DNA from: Branchiostoma floridae
Lineage: Eukaryota > Chordata > Leptocardii > Amphioxiformes > Branchiostomatidae
Assembly: GCF_000003815.2 (NCBI RefSeq)
Contig: NC_049985.1
Span: 15,627,135 to 15,691,134, forward strand
DNA: 64,000 bases
Direction of reading: 5' to 3'
In this document: positions 23,931 through 35,364 of the stretch, piece after piece
Numbering within the stretch: position 1 is the first letter of the stretch
Layout of the letters: every line of letters begins with the position of its first letter
Notes under the pieces: model-generated
What the model was told of the DNA's origin: nothing
What the model saw: the letters and a program-made list of their open reading frames with translations, nothing else
Databases searched by the model: none
Program-made: the position numbers and the translations under genes

Positions 23931-24303
23931 AAGACAACGGGAAAACCGGAAAATAAGGACTAACACGGACCTACAGAAAGACCACTTAAAGGCAATATTT
24001 ACGTACTCGTATAAGTGGTGTATAGATCCGTAAAGGAGGAAAATACGTCAACATTACGCATGGTTTCAGCATCCTTAAATACCGTTTTTCGTGCCGTGAA
24101 TGTAAGGAGTTCATGTTATTCTATTTTTTTCAGAGCTTTAATTGATGTTTATTTGATGTTGTGTCCTGTTGTAGAGATTGAATTAAGTAACTTGATGAAG
24201 GTTTAATTTGTTTGAAACCATATTCTTTAATAAGAAAACTTGAAAGGATCATATTTTTTTCAATTCCATCAAAATTTGATGTTGGGTATTATTGCCAGAA
24301 GTA

Positions 24304-24810
24304 CAGTCAAACCTGCTCAAGACGACCACTCGAGGGACTGGACAAAAGCGGTTGTTTGGACAGGTAGTCGGTTTGAAGAGTATCAACTCACAACATGCCC
24401 TAGTCATAGTATAAATGGTTTCCGATTTTCGTACAACAAAACTGCTCCCATCTGTAGACTGCCCTATTGACCACAAATGACCAACCCACGTGCATCTGCT
24501 GCAATCTTTATTTTGAATATAACATTATATGGCAGTAAAAATCCAACTCAAACTGGCCAGTTTCAGCACAAAACCATGCAAGTTATCATCGAAAATCAAT
24601 GACAGCTCAAGCTTGAAAATGATGCGGTCGCTATAGGCAGTGTTTTGGTGCTGTGCGGTCCCGTTTTTGGCGGTCGCATTTGCCAGGTGGAGATATTGTA
24701 AAGGTCACATAATGCTTACAGCAATGGGGAAAATTTTTGGGACTGAAAAAAGCAGTCATAACGACAAGGTGGTCAGCTTGAAGGGGTGGTTGCTTGGACA
24801 GGTTTGACTG
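24304..24810. mobile_element. Pogo/Tigger-like MITE
   Basis: The ends CAGTCAAACCTG and CAGGTTTGACTG are exact inverted repeats flanked by TA on both sides (24302-24303, 24811-24812). Weaker inverted similarity continues, with GACCAC-type words on the left and GGTGGTC on the right. The 507-bp body lacks a transposase frame (longest about 76 codons, unrecognised). TA duplication plus a CAGT terminus fits the pogo/Tigger branch of Tc1/mariner; this assignment is inference. Confidence 0.8.
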
Positions 24811-24812
24811 TA

Positions 24813-26453
24813 TTTAAGAGAGCTAAATTGAAAAATTAAAGAGGATCCAGACTCACCTGTAGCAACCCTGGGTCTGAAGGTTATAAATTTATAAGTGTAG
24901 CTTAGGCGATGTTGTTTTGATTATGGATGACATCTTCTGGGCATTTCAAACTGATATCAGTGTGTGACAAAAAAGTTTGAACACGTCAGAAAAAGTTGCC
25001 TTCATTTTGAAACTTGTCAAGGAAGAACCAATGAATGAACACTCATAGAATACCAATGATAATAAATTCTTCATCTTCTTCTATCTTAGATTTTAAGACT
25101 TCACTAATTAGTATCCATTTTCCAATGTCTTTTTTAAAAATCACACCATATGTTTGCTTATTTTGTAGCTTCTCTTTATGGTTGGAAACAGTTTTGTGTG
25201 TTGGAACGAATAAAAGTTGATGTGTGGGCGAATGCCATCCGTATGATGAAATCAGTGTGGCCTTACGACTAATACAAGCTCAAGGTGCTGTATATTGACT
25301 TAAATTTTCCATTTCCTGAGAGTGATGTCATGGGAGACATCAATTTCTGAATACTGCAAAATTGCCCGTGAGTATTAGACTTGTAGCATTGCCACAACTC
25401 ACCATGACATGCCCGAGCTAGTCGACGATAGAATCCGCCTGTCGGCTGTAGATTGCAAGTTAACAATAAAAGTCAGCCGACATAATTGCTTGCAGTATCC
25501 GCATGGAGCCAATACTCCTGACCAGATGAAAACAGTATTACTGTGTCTTTAGCACAGCTGTTAGCTTGATGACATCCCCCCCAAACCAGACCCAGGGGAG
25601 GTGGAAGCAATCTTGGGGAGATTGTCTATTTATGGTCAATATAGCCCCACATGCATTTTACTGTGTACAAATTCAAGAACTTCAGAGTTGTGAGCCATGA
25701 AATGTGTCTTTATGGGGAGCCATAACTCTTTGTGGCGGCTGCCTGCTGATGTAATCAGTTGCCATGAAGCTACGGAGGAAGTTGTTTGCCTCCAGGGAAA
25801 ATATTTTCTAATTATGCACCGTTTTGTGATGAATGTTATGGATCAAGGTTTTATCAAGCAGAAACTCAAACTGAAATTATTTGTGTCATAAGATGCAGCT
25901 GATTTGTCATATGTGTGATTTGTGTGTTGAATACTTGCAGGTGAAAGAAGTTACAGTAGTGTAACAACAGTTGTGTTTCTTCCTGCTAGTTGAAATTTTC
26001 GTTAACTTTAAGTGCATATGTCCAATATTTCCATGCGCTTTTGGTCAGCAATCACTCTTGTCCACCATCAATTACTTTGACATGTTTGGTTTGTCATGAC
26101 TTGTACGTTACCAGGGAGGAAAAATTTATTCCACAGTTTGTAACTTTTTTGTTAGCATAAATCACACATCATCCACCCAAACAACAACCAGCACTGTCTT
26201 CATCTTTGGAATGGATGGCTAAAGAATCTCCTGATTCCTTCCTTAGACCTTTCCCTTTGGATAAGACACCTACTCTCTCTGGCAGCAGGGGCTGAATTGT
26301 GAGGAGTTTACAATAGGCAGGGCTAAATCGCAAGCTTAGGGTATAACTTAGGTGACCTCAATATGACAACAATTGCCCCACGTGCGGCCAAAGGACTGTA
26401 GGTTTTGAACCAATCAGATCAAGAATTCGAAGGACCCCAACTCTTTTTGATAA
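24813..26453. other. Noncoding DNA, nothing recognised
   Basis: No supported gene, tandem repeat or TIR pair. Short frames (for example 25269-25466 minus and 25697-25891 plus) have no signature. Confidence 0.45.
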
Positions 26454-26541
26454 ATGTGGTGGGTTCTTTAATATGCTCGAGGTGTGGCTCTACTAAAAAA
26501 AATGACCTCCATTTAACACTGTTACCGTCCTATCCGAGGGA
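26454..26541. repeat. Dispersed repeat segment A, copy 1
   Basis: It shares TGTGGTGGGTTCTTTAA, TGGCTCT, GACCTCCATT and CGTCCTATCCGAGGGA in the same order with 34334-34411. This resembles a segment common in repeats of marine invertebrates. Element ends were not located. Confidence 0.65.
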
Positions 26542-27847
26542 AGGACTGCAAGGCTCAGCAATATTGTTGATACAACTAGTCAAGACTTATAGAGGTGATT
26601 GATGACTAATATTCAGGCTTTAACATTATGCATGGAAGTACAATATTCAGTATCGTGACTTGTTGCGGTAAAACTTTCTAGTTTTGATGTGCCTTGTCAC
26701 TTATCAAGATGTCGTCAACATCAATTGCCTTGAAAATTCATAAAATGTGTTTTATCTTTCTGAAATCATTCTGCTTCGTTATCACCAGTTTCACACACAC
26801 ATAATTTCAGCTATAGTTATTCATATTTTGGCAGCATTCTTTAAACATTGTAAATGACTGTCATACACTTGATTGCATGGCGCCTCATCATCTTACCTGA
26901 CGATATTTTATATCACATAAACTGAGATGCCTGTCATGAAGCTATGTTGTTATTGATCATTTCACATATTATTCTTTCCACATTTTGATAAAACTCTCAC
27001 AAGTAGTGTTTGTAATATTAGCAGGATAAGAAGACATCAAAATTACACATGGTTGATGATCAGTCATTTAACCTAATTGGAGATAATTTCAAAATATGAT
27101 AGTTTAGCTTCTCAACTCTTCATATCATGTTGATGTAATGTAACTTGAATGTTGCCTAATCTTGCCTTACAGATGTGATGTAAAAAGTATACTTAAGTCA
27201 CAGCATTAAGTTGAGTATAGAAGTTGAAATAGTTATGACATTATACTAGCAAATTTCAACCTTGTGGGATAGTGAATTAAACTTAATTTGCTATATACCT
27301 TTGTACATGTGTGATCTAGATGAATGGTATGGGCATGTGAAAACTTATTGCTTGCTATAGATTCTTATAACTTGTATTATCAATTGATAGGCAAAAGTAT
27401 TGAAATCCCTAAACTTTGCTTTTTTGACAGTGTGTCATACAAAAGTTAACAATCAGTTTTTACATGTCTGTTGACGGTTTTGTATATAGCAAGCTCTCTT
27501 TTAGATTTGTCTTTAAACAATATAAACCCAGCCTTCATCTCATTACTGTAGGATATGTCAGGAGAAATGGAATTTCACAACTTTGTTATGACATATGTTG
27601 ATGACAACACCAACCACTCACATATTCATATTACCCTACATGAGTACAGGCCGGTGTATGCTGATAAGATGGCTATCGACAACCCCAGGTTTTAATTAAG
27701 GGCACTTTTATCCTTGGCTGTTATTAAGATTTCCATTGAGATTTTGCAGGCCCATAAGTCATCTTCCTGTTCTTGTCTGAGTGCTGTGACTATCATTCCT
27801 GTGATACCTCTGAAACAATGTTAGCATACAAACTAGGTATTGAGGAG
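26542..27847. other. Noncoding DNA, nothing recognised
   Basis: Strongly AT-rich, with no frame above about 65 codons and no repeat structure noticed. Confidence 0.5.
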
Positions 27848-28065
27848 TAACGCTAGTTCACCTTTATCCGCGGGGTAGCCTATATCCGTTGCTTCCAGAA
27901 ATGGGTATTTAGGGATATGAAGTCAACGGATGGTAGTTTCAAACTACAATATTTTGAACATATCACAACTTGAAATCATTGTCCATCCAGTTAATATCCC
28001 TTAATACCGTGTTGGTAAACACAACGAATATAGGCTACCCTACGAATAAAGGTGAACCAACATTA
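27848..28065. mobile_element. Palindromic TA-type MITE (family 1), near full length
   Basis: The left end is TAACGCTAGTTCACCTTTAT and the right end is the inverted ATAAAGGTGAACCAACATTA. Both arms continue inward through GGTAGCCTATATCCGTTG and its complement. The core holds GGGATATGAAGTC and GTAGTTTCAAACTACAATATTTTGAA. There is no coding capacity. Confidence 0.88.
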
Positions 28066-28282
28066 CATAGTAGATTCTTTGGCTTGGCAGCCTTAAACAA
28101 TTTTTTTTTGATAAGGCAAAATCTATAATTTTATAATCAATTACCAATGAGTAGATATCAAGATGTGTGAACATTATGTTTGTGATCATTATGCACATTG
28201 AAAACATAGCAGTTTTATTACTTTTTCATGCACCAAAGTACAAGATACAGTATGTGTTCTCTTAGAATAGGTGATATTAGGA

Positions 28283-28622
28283 CAGGGGTCTCGCCAGCGT
28301 CCGTTTTTCCGTCAATTGACGGAAATTTGCTGCGTCTGACGGAAAATTTTTAAAACCAATCCGTCAACCTTGACGGACAAAAATCCTTGGTGGAAGCTAC
28401 AGGCGGCTTGGGGACGCCGTCCACGGCCGTAAAAGCCACACACTGTTTGTCTTGCTATTGTTATGATTGTTGACAAGGTGTGTCGGCGCCCTTTCGCATA
28501 CAATAATCTCATTAAAACCCGTTTTTCAAGGTCTCAGTTCAGTCCTTCTAATTAATTTTCGCGGTTTTCGCGACGATTGTAATTGGCTGACGGAAAAAAA
28601 TTTCGAGCTGGCTAAAGCCCTG
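28283..28622. mobile_element. Short hAT-type element with perfect 8-bp target duplication
   Basis: The termini CAGGGGTCTCGCCAGC and (inverted right end) CAGGGCTTTAGCCAGC form a typical hAT TIR. The 8-bp repeat TATTAGGA flanks it exactly (28275-28282 and 28623-28630). Subterminal GACGGA/TCCGTC words recur at least six times, as hAT transposase-binding clusters do. The 340-bp body is too short for a transposase; a 66-codon minus-strand frame is incidental. The intact duplication and retained CpGs suggest a recent insertion. Confidence 0.92.
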
Positions 28623-28630
28623 TATTAGGA

Positions 28631-30084
28631 CAAAAAATTTGATGACATCATCTATATGGTCACCCCAAAAAATCATATTTAGAATCCACTCATACCCAGT
28701 TGTCAATATTAAATGCAGCTAGGATTTTCTTAATTCGTTGAGCAGAAAACCATAGAATGTCAAAATGTCAATTTAGTCAGGGGGCAACCTACAGTATAGT
28801 CTTTCACTTTTCAAAAGTTTAAGCCTGACTGAAAGTATGAAGGAGAAACTATTCTGATGAACTTTGTTGACGCTCCAACTTTAAGTGGGAAAGAGTTTGA
28901 ACAATTATGACTGTAAACAAATTTCCTGTACTACTAAGCAAACAAGCTGACAACTGTCCAATGGCAGGCAACTTCTGAGTCTTTTGACCCCACAGGAATG
29001 AACTTTTACCTTGATGGGCTGTAATAACATGTCAAACCTTGCAGCGACAGTAATTATCTGAGTATCAAAATTGACATGCACCATTCTTAAATGATAGAGC
29101 CAGTCAATACTAGGCCTGATATTTTCCTTGCAGCTGAATGATTTTAACAGCTGGCAAGGGCTGATAACAGACTGATGTATGGCCTAACTCTCCCTAATTA
29201 ATGTAGGATAGGAAGCAGATTTACTGAAGCGTGTAATTAAGACTTAGCGAGACAGATTAGTCGGCACAACTTTTTCGATAGGAACAGCTGTGCTTAAGAT
29301 AATGCCATCATTCAAAGTTGGACAGGTGGTTATTTTTAGGAGTAGAATATTACACACTTGTCTGGTGCAGTCAGGTGGTTGATGTCCACCTCCTCCGTAA
29401 CCTCTTGTTCAAACTTTGTGGTCAACACACAGTACTCACAGAATCACATATGTAGTAGAAGAAACATTGGATTTTTCCAAGGTACAGGAAACTCATGTAG
29501 AGTTATCTTTGTTTATTCACTTTTTTGGTGAATTTTCTATACAATGAATATTCTGAATAATTCTATTTTCCTGTTTGTCATTACCTAAATCAATGTATGT
29601 TAATAAGGGCCACAGGAAGAATAGCTACAATGTAAATTGTCATATTTGTTGATCTGAATAAACTTTAAGTAAAAATATTAGCAAAAGGAAAAACTGTAAC
29701 AGTAAATGTGTACTTCAATATGCATCATTATTAGATTGAAGGGCCTTGTAATAGTATCTCCAAAAACAAATACTAGCACACGATGCATCATATTATTTTT
29801 GTTACATAATAGTCTTGTTTACGTGCAAAATTAAAATGAAAGTACATAGATAAGTCTGAATGCAGTTTCAAACAAAACACACCTGGTGTAAATTCATTTA
29901 CTTTTTTGCAGTGGTCTGATTTTCCAGTAAGATAGAAAGGAGGGTTTCCAGATTTGCTATAAATTCAACAGTTGAAACAATTTATATTCCAATTGTAATG
30001 TATTGAAAACATTTTTGCAGTGAAGTCGCTCACAAAAATCATGAAAATAAAACTACAACAAAAGTTTTAAGATTTGCAATAATG
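28631..30084. other. Noncoding DNA with one motif-rich segment
   Basis: No gene is seen. The part at 29.1-29.3 kb is described separately. The remainder is AT-rich and featureless. Confidence 0.45.
29131..29290. promoter_or_regulatory. Candidate regulatory element (E-box and TAATTA cluster)
   Basis: Three CAGCTG E-boxes (29131-29136, 29148-29153, 29285-29290) and two TAATTA homeodomain cores (29195-29200, 29234-29239) fall within 160 bp. The segment lacks repeats. Such clustering suits an enhancer but can arise by chance in AT-rich DNA. Confidence 0.25.
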
Positions 30085-30308
30085 TAATGCAGCCTTACAT
30101 TTATCCGCAGGGTCACCTAGTATTATTTTTAAAACAGTATTCCTGAATATAAAGTCGATAGAAGGTGCAATATTTTTTGTTCATAATAACTTCAATATTT
30201 TGAAAATATTGCAATTGATTTGAAACCACCGTCCATTGACTTATCATCTGTAAATTCATTGTTTCAACGGATATAGGTTAGCCTGTGGATAAAGGTGAAC
30301 TAGGGTTA
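30085..30308. mobile_element. Palindromic TA-type MITE (family 1), diverged copy
   Basis: The left end is degraded (TAATGCAGCCTTACATTTATCCGCAGGGT). The right end is GGATATAGGTTAGCC, then GGATAAAGGTGAACTAGGGTTA. The core keeps the CAATATTTTGAAAATATTGCAATT hairpin region, here partly duplicated. Confidence 0.82.
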
Positions 30309-30487
30309 CAACATTAGAATTTTCATCATTTGACTGAGGAAAAAGCTCAACATGTGTTCCTGAAGTCACACAAGCTCTGCTCAGTCCCAGCAAATATCCA
30401 CATGCTGTGCCTGGTGAATCCCAGTCATTTTGCATGTAATTTGTGTGGATCATATCATATCTGAAATTGCAATTCCACTCTGCTCAG

Positions 30488-30587
30488 NNNNNNNNNNNNN
30501 NNNNNNNNNNNNNNNNNNNNNNNNNNNNNNNNNNNNNNNNNNNNNNNNNNNNNNNNNNNNNNNNNNNNNNNNNNNNNNNNNNNNNNN
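30488..30587. other. Assembly gap (100 N)
   Basis: Exactly 100 undetermined bases, a conventional placeholder; the true length is unknown. Confidence 0.99.
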
Positions 30588-31892
30588 AGTCTGATAGAAC
30601 TTCTAGCAGGCAATTTCCGTGCACCACAATCAACTTACATGATGAAATGATGTTCGGATTGTCAGAGAATGTTTGATTCATCTTGCAGTCCCTGTTCTTC
30701 TGACCTTAGTTTTTGTACGAAGTTGTCGCATGAAAGCAACGCGTGGGTGGACCATTCGAACTGGTAATCAGCCAGAACAGTTTCCTGTAATGTTGTTGCA
30801 AGGACTGTTCTTGTGTGCATGATTCCTTCACGCCTACTAGCACTCACATTAAGAAGTTTGTCATGGTAACTTTTGCACAAAAGTCTGTCTATAACAAATG
30901 ACACTCCACCTTGATGTTTTTGCCATGGCAATAATTTGTTATGCATATCACCGTATGTCTTTTGTCTAAAGTTTCCTCTGTCATGTTTTACTTTCAGTAC
31001 AACCATGTGGATGAGCCACTCTGTGGTTTGTGCTGACAAATCTACATTTCTTACAGAGTAGATGATTTAGTTCACAAGATCCCTGCAGGGGAATTTTATG
31101 TGTATAGATTTATCCTATGTAAGATCAGGTCTTTATTGAGTGGAGAAGCCTTTCCAGCAAAAACACAAAATGAGCCACAAGTCTTACAGTCACAAAAGCA
31201 GAGATAAGGGAAGGCCATAACTGCTAACACACAATAAATGGTAATCTTTTCCATACATCATCGCAAGAAGGCACAGATGCTGCACTTGGTGCTGAAACAA
31301 GAGCTGTTTTAAAGCCACGGGATGATTGCAAAGAAGATTGCAATAACCATAAACTCTTATTGATTTTGTACTTCCAGATCCTAATCTCCCGCAGTGATAA
31401 AAGCTACCATTTGCAATCACACGCTATATCTGTAGAATGGAGGAAAAATAAGTCACCAGCCTGCCTTTACCTCTTTGTAACTCTTTGTGATATGCACACA
31501 AAGCGGACATTACTCACTACTTACGGACGATTAGGTATTTCATTACATTAAGAAAGGCAGTCGTTAGAGGCTGCCTTACTGCAAACATTAAGGCAGGCAT
31601 ATAACTCTTCTTGAAGAATAAAGAGCACATTGAGGTATTTGAGAAAATGTTGCAAACTATATCCTCATTGATCAGTTCTTGCTGGAAACTTTTGCATATG
31701 AATTATTCATGACTGTAACGTATTAGACATCAACATTCCTCACATAATACATAACATGTACATAAAAACCAGATGTTTTAGTAGAAGCAGAGAATGTGTT
31801 GTATATGAATGATCCTGTTGTCAGTTCCCTGTACTGACTACATATGTCATTCATCGTGATAGAACAAAAGCATGCTGCTAAGTTTACATGAG
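30588..31892. other. Noncoding DNA with an unrecognised minus-strand frame
   Basis: A 125-codon minus-strand frame (30662-31039) is of about the length expected by chance here. It shows no recognised domain. Nothing else is seen. Confidence 0.35.
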
Positions 31893-32068
31893 GTACATGT
31901 ACTTCACCTTTTTTTAGGGATATCAAGTCGATGAATAGTGACTTCAAATTGCAATATTTAGAAATATTTCATTTGAAAGTACCGTTGTCAACTTGCTAAT
32001 CCTAAATATCATTTTATTTCACATTACAGCTATAGGCAACTCATCAGATAAAGGTGAACTAGCATTTA
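31893..32068. mobile_element. Palindromic TA-type MITE (family 1), left arm deleted
   Basis: It keeps TTCACCTTT, then jumps to TAGGGATATCAAGTCGATG, the TTCAAATTGCAATATTT core and the right end ATAAAGGTGAACTAGCATTTA. About 45 bp of the left arm is missing. Confidence 0.78.
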
Positions 32069-33258
32069 TAAGTGACAAACCTACATCTTTACAATGCTTG
32101 CATAAGCTGTATGCAATATCTGCTAGCTTGAATCCAATATACAAACTACGAGTCTAAACGATGCATTCTAAAATAATGGCACCCTCATCATCACCCTATA
32201 ATATGTGTAAAACGTGCCGCCCTCCGCCCTATGCTCAGACTACTGGGATGACCGGAAAGTGAAGAATTTGAAGTATAAATTGTAAAGGTAGGATTCCTTC
32301 TTATAAAGACAGATTTTTTAAAAAGATTCCAGATACATTTTGTACACTGGTGGTACAGGTCAGCCTTTCTTTCAGAATTTTTTATGGACGCATTCAGCTG
32401 AGCCGAGTGCGTCTTTCCAGAAAAAGATGCGTCCAAAGACGTAAAGACGTATGCCTGGCGGGAACGCTGCCCCAAAGCATCAGTTATGGGGGTACAAAAT
32501 CTGTATAAATATAGAATGAGAAGCAGAACCTGTGTCCTTACTAAGACCTATCAATCTTTTGTGTTGATTTCATTACAAGGCTGACTCATTCCTTCACATC
32601 CTCTGTCTCTCATATTTTATTATTACTGAAACCAAAATGAGAACAGCACAAAGATTGCTTTCTAATTTGCCAATGCAAATAGCATTAAGCAACAATGTTG
32701 ACTGCTGGTGCACTGCAGGTTTGCCAGTGAATTTGGTTTTGAGTTTATTGTTAGCAGGCCTAGAGAACAAGGGCTTACTGCTCACTGTAAGAAGTTTCAA
32801 TTACTTCTAGCAATATGACCTGAGCATGCTGCATTTTGTCTACATATACAGTAACAGACAGACATACAGTAACTGAAAGAAGTAGCTGTCATAGTTTTAC
32901 AAAGTGCAGAAAGTTGATTGAAGCCTTAAAGTTGGTTATTTCCACTGTCCAATATGAGTGTAATATGTTTTCATTTCATTCCATTGGTTTCCTTATGTAT
33001 TATCCATACTTCTTTCTTTTGTTTAATCTATATAAATTGTTATTAACTTACTAAAAGGAGACCTTCTCATAAGCAGAAGCTTTTGGCCTCCCTTGCACTG
33101 TTATGTTCTTTTATAATTCATTGTCATGTATTTATTTTTTTAAGTGCGAAATAAATAAACAATGATAAACAAAAGTTTCAAAGGATAGTGCTGCACTGCT
33201 ACTGTGAGAAAATAGGTTCAGGTATTGTTTATCTTTGCTTATCCTTGAATTATCAGAC
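32069..33258. other. Noncoding DNA with a CpG-rich relic
   Basis: Near 32384-32475 there is a CpG-rich patch with repeated GCGTC/GACGT words ending GCCTGGCGGGAACGCTGCCCC. It looks like one end of a degraded hAT-type element, but its partner end was not found. The rest is featureless. Confidence 0.3.
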
Positions 33259-33301
33259 TTTAAATGACTCTTTAAATGACTCTTTAAATGACTCTTTGAA
33301 G
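33259..33301. repeat. 13-bp tandem repeat, about three copies
   Basis: TAAATGACTCTTT is repeated three times with a partial fourth. Confidence 0.9.
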
Positions 33302-33564
33302 TCATCCTGCATTATGTTGTTTTGTTGTTGGTATCCATTTGAGTGTATAGCTCATGATCTCATCTATCTTCTTAATAAGGGATATTCTCCTGCATCACAG
33401 ACCTAAGGCATTAGAAAACATGATATGGTGTAAGTTATGAATATTTTGTTATTTGTCACTTATCCCACTGCGTTATGATGGTGATGATAATACTTTGTGA
33501 TTTGTTTTGCTTACTTACATACAAGTTGTAACTGATGCAAAGTTCTGTCTTCTATAGTAAATAT

Positions 33565-33650
33565 CACACATACACACACACACACTAACACACACACACA
33601 CAAACACTCACACAAACACACACACAAACACACACAAACACACACACACA
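33565..33650. repeat. Interrupted (CA)n microsatellite
   Basis: About 85 bp of CA repeats with AACA and CTCA interruptions. Confidence 0.97.
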
Positions 33651-34333
33651 GCCTCTCTTACCCTATTCCTGTTGACTGGAAACTGGTTTTCACCTGAGTC
33701 ACCTGTACTGCTATTGACAAGAACTCAATGATAAAGTCACTTGAGAGGAGAAAAAAGATATGGCGTTTCCTTGCCCTCCATTAGCGGCCGTCAGCAAGGA
33801 TCCGAGGTAACTTCATCGGGTCTGTCAACAAGTAACTGGTGACTGTTGATGCAGACATGGTGTCAGATCAATGGGAGGAGGAAGATCAAAAGGGGTTAGA
33901 TAATGGGACTCAGCTTTCAGATGACACATTAAAAGGGTTTCTGTGATACGTGTGCAGAGCTGCAGTCCAATGGATCAGTTGATGGAACTCATCTGTTAGT
34001 GTTACATACATGTATGACTCGGGAAAGGCTATTTGTCATGTACAGTGCCAAAGCTTTTGGGGCTTTTCATTGACAATTTTTTTTCTTTTTACTTAATGGT
34101 CACCACGTAAGAAGACAAGAAGGCCACTCAATGTTATGGGTTATGCTGGAACTGTAACAGCATCCCTTTGCCCTAGTTCAGAAATATCATGATTGAGACT
34201 AGCCAGATTGCTCACTATGAGTGAGGACTAACTGACCCAATAGGTGAAGCAGGGGTTACGAGGGCTGCTTGGGAGATTCCCTACCCCATTTGGGCCGGAA
34301 TGGTTTGATCCGCTCACACCGCACCATCGCACT
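33651..34333. other. Noncoding DNA, nothing recognised
   Basis: A GCGGCCGTCAGC patch near 33785 is the only CpG-bearing part. No frame or repeat is supported. Confidence 0.4.
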
Positions 34334-34411
34334 TGTGGTGGGTTCTTTAACATGCTTGGGTTGTTGCTCTCCCCAAACATGGGACCTCCATTCAACGTCC
34401 TATCCGAGGGA
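34334..34411. repeat. Dispersed repeat segment A, copy 2
   Basis: Second copy of the segment at 26454-26541, same orientation: TGTGGTGGGTTCTTTAACAT, GGGACCTCCATT and CGTCCTATCCGAGGGA. The upstream 34240-34333, including CGCTCACACCGCACCATCGC, probably belongs to the same repeat but has no second copy here. Confidence 0.65.
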
Positions 34412-34548
34412 TTTTGCAGGAAGAAATCTGCAGCAACTTTAAAACTTGTTTTGAAGACCTTATGGCAGTTCTGATGATTCAGAATTTTTTTATAAAATAC
34501 TGTTAGTACAGTAGCTATTATGAGATGAAAGTTAGCAGCCAGGCATAT

Positions 34549-34774
34549 CTAATTCTAGTTTACCTTTATGCGCGGGATAGCCGATATCCGTTGTTTTTAA
34601 AAATGGCATTTAAAGACATCAAGTCGATGGACAGTAGTTTCAAACTGCAATATTTTGAAAATATTGCAATTTGAAACCACTGTCCGCCAACTTGACATCC
34701 CTAAATACCAGCTAAATACCGTTTTTGAAGCAAGGGATAAAGAATACCTTGTTGACAAAGATGAAGTAGCATAA
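34549..34774. mobile_element. Palindromic TA-type MITE (family 1)
   Basis: The left end is TAATTCTAGTTTACCTTTAT and the right end is CAAAGATGAAGTAGCATAA. The core hairpin is the clearest in the window: AAGTCGATGGACAGTAGTTT pairs with AAACCACTGTCCGCCAACTT across TTTTGAAAA. Confidence 0.85.
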
Positions 34775-35001
34775 CACACAATGGGAATGAACCAGTGTCT
34801 CCTGGGAACCACATTGTGTCAAATTGACAAAATTGGTTTGGTCCAACAAGCATTGGAATATGGGAGTTTTAACATTATGTTACCATTTCTCATACTACCA
34901 ATAGTTGAATTGACGAGCTTTCAATTAGAGGTCATGGTCAAACCATAACATTTCTGCAATCAGGGCCCAAATGAATATGTAATTGCAATATTCTCAACTA
35001 C

Positions 35002-35003
35002 AG

Positions 35004-35079
<76 letters not shown>

Positions 35080-35080
35080 G
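35002..35080. repeat. (TA)n microsatellite
   Basis: About 80 bp of TA repeats interrupted by TACA. It produces meaningless Ile-Tyr frames on both strands. Confidence 0.98.
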
Positions 35081-35364
35081 TTTTTTTCCATCTGTGTGGC
35101 TGACAAATGCGTAGGGAAAATAACACATAGTGAGGTTACAAGAAGCAATAAGTCTAATTTTTGTGTTCAAGTAAGGTAAATTGACATAACATAAATCATA
35201 ATATGGAAAAGAGGAAATGATCTTTAACTCTTGATCAGTGAGATCATGTTTGTCACTGCAACTGTGATATAAAAGCCAATCTGGTAACAAGTGATCATGT
35301 CTGTTTTGATTTTATTGAGTTTGTCGAGTTTATTGTGATACCCTTTAGCTCATTGAGCTAATCT

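Larger units (their letters stand above)
17750..24130. other. CpG-rich composite block unlike its surroundings
   Basis: From about 17.75 to 24.13 kb the sequence contains many more CpG dinucleotides than the flanks (CGTCC, ACGTATATG, CCGCGCAG, GACGT). The flanks are CpG-poor and TG/CA-rich. The block holds the 18328-20476 inverted-repeat unit, a 115-bp array, a tRNA-like segment, a frame followed by AATAAA, and a 140-bp array. The borders are judged by eye. It may be a young insertion, an unmethylated regulatory island, or both. No outer inverted repeat delimiting the whole block was found. Segments 21931-22400 and 22480-22826 show no recognised feature. Confidence 0.6.

Noticed and set aside
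30662-31039. 125-codon minus-strand frame
   Set aside because: Composition looked protein-like, but no family, splice context or poly-A signal was found and a few frames this long are expected by chance.
34960-35290. Ile-Tyr-rich frames on the minus strand
   Set aside because: Translation of the TA microsatellite.
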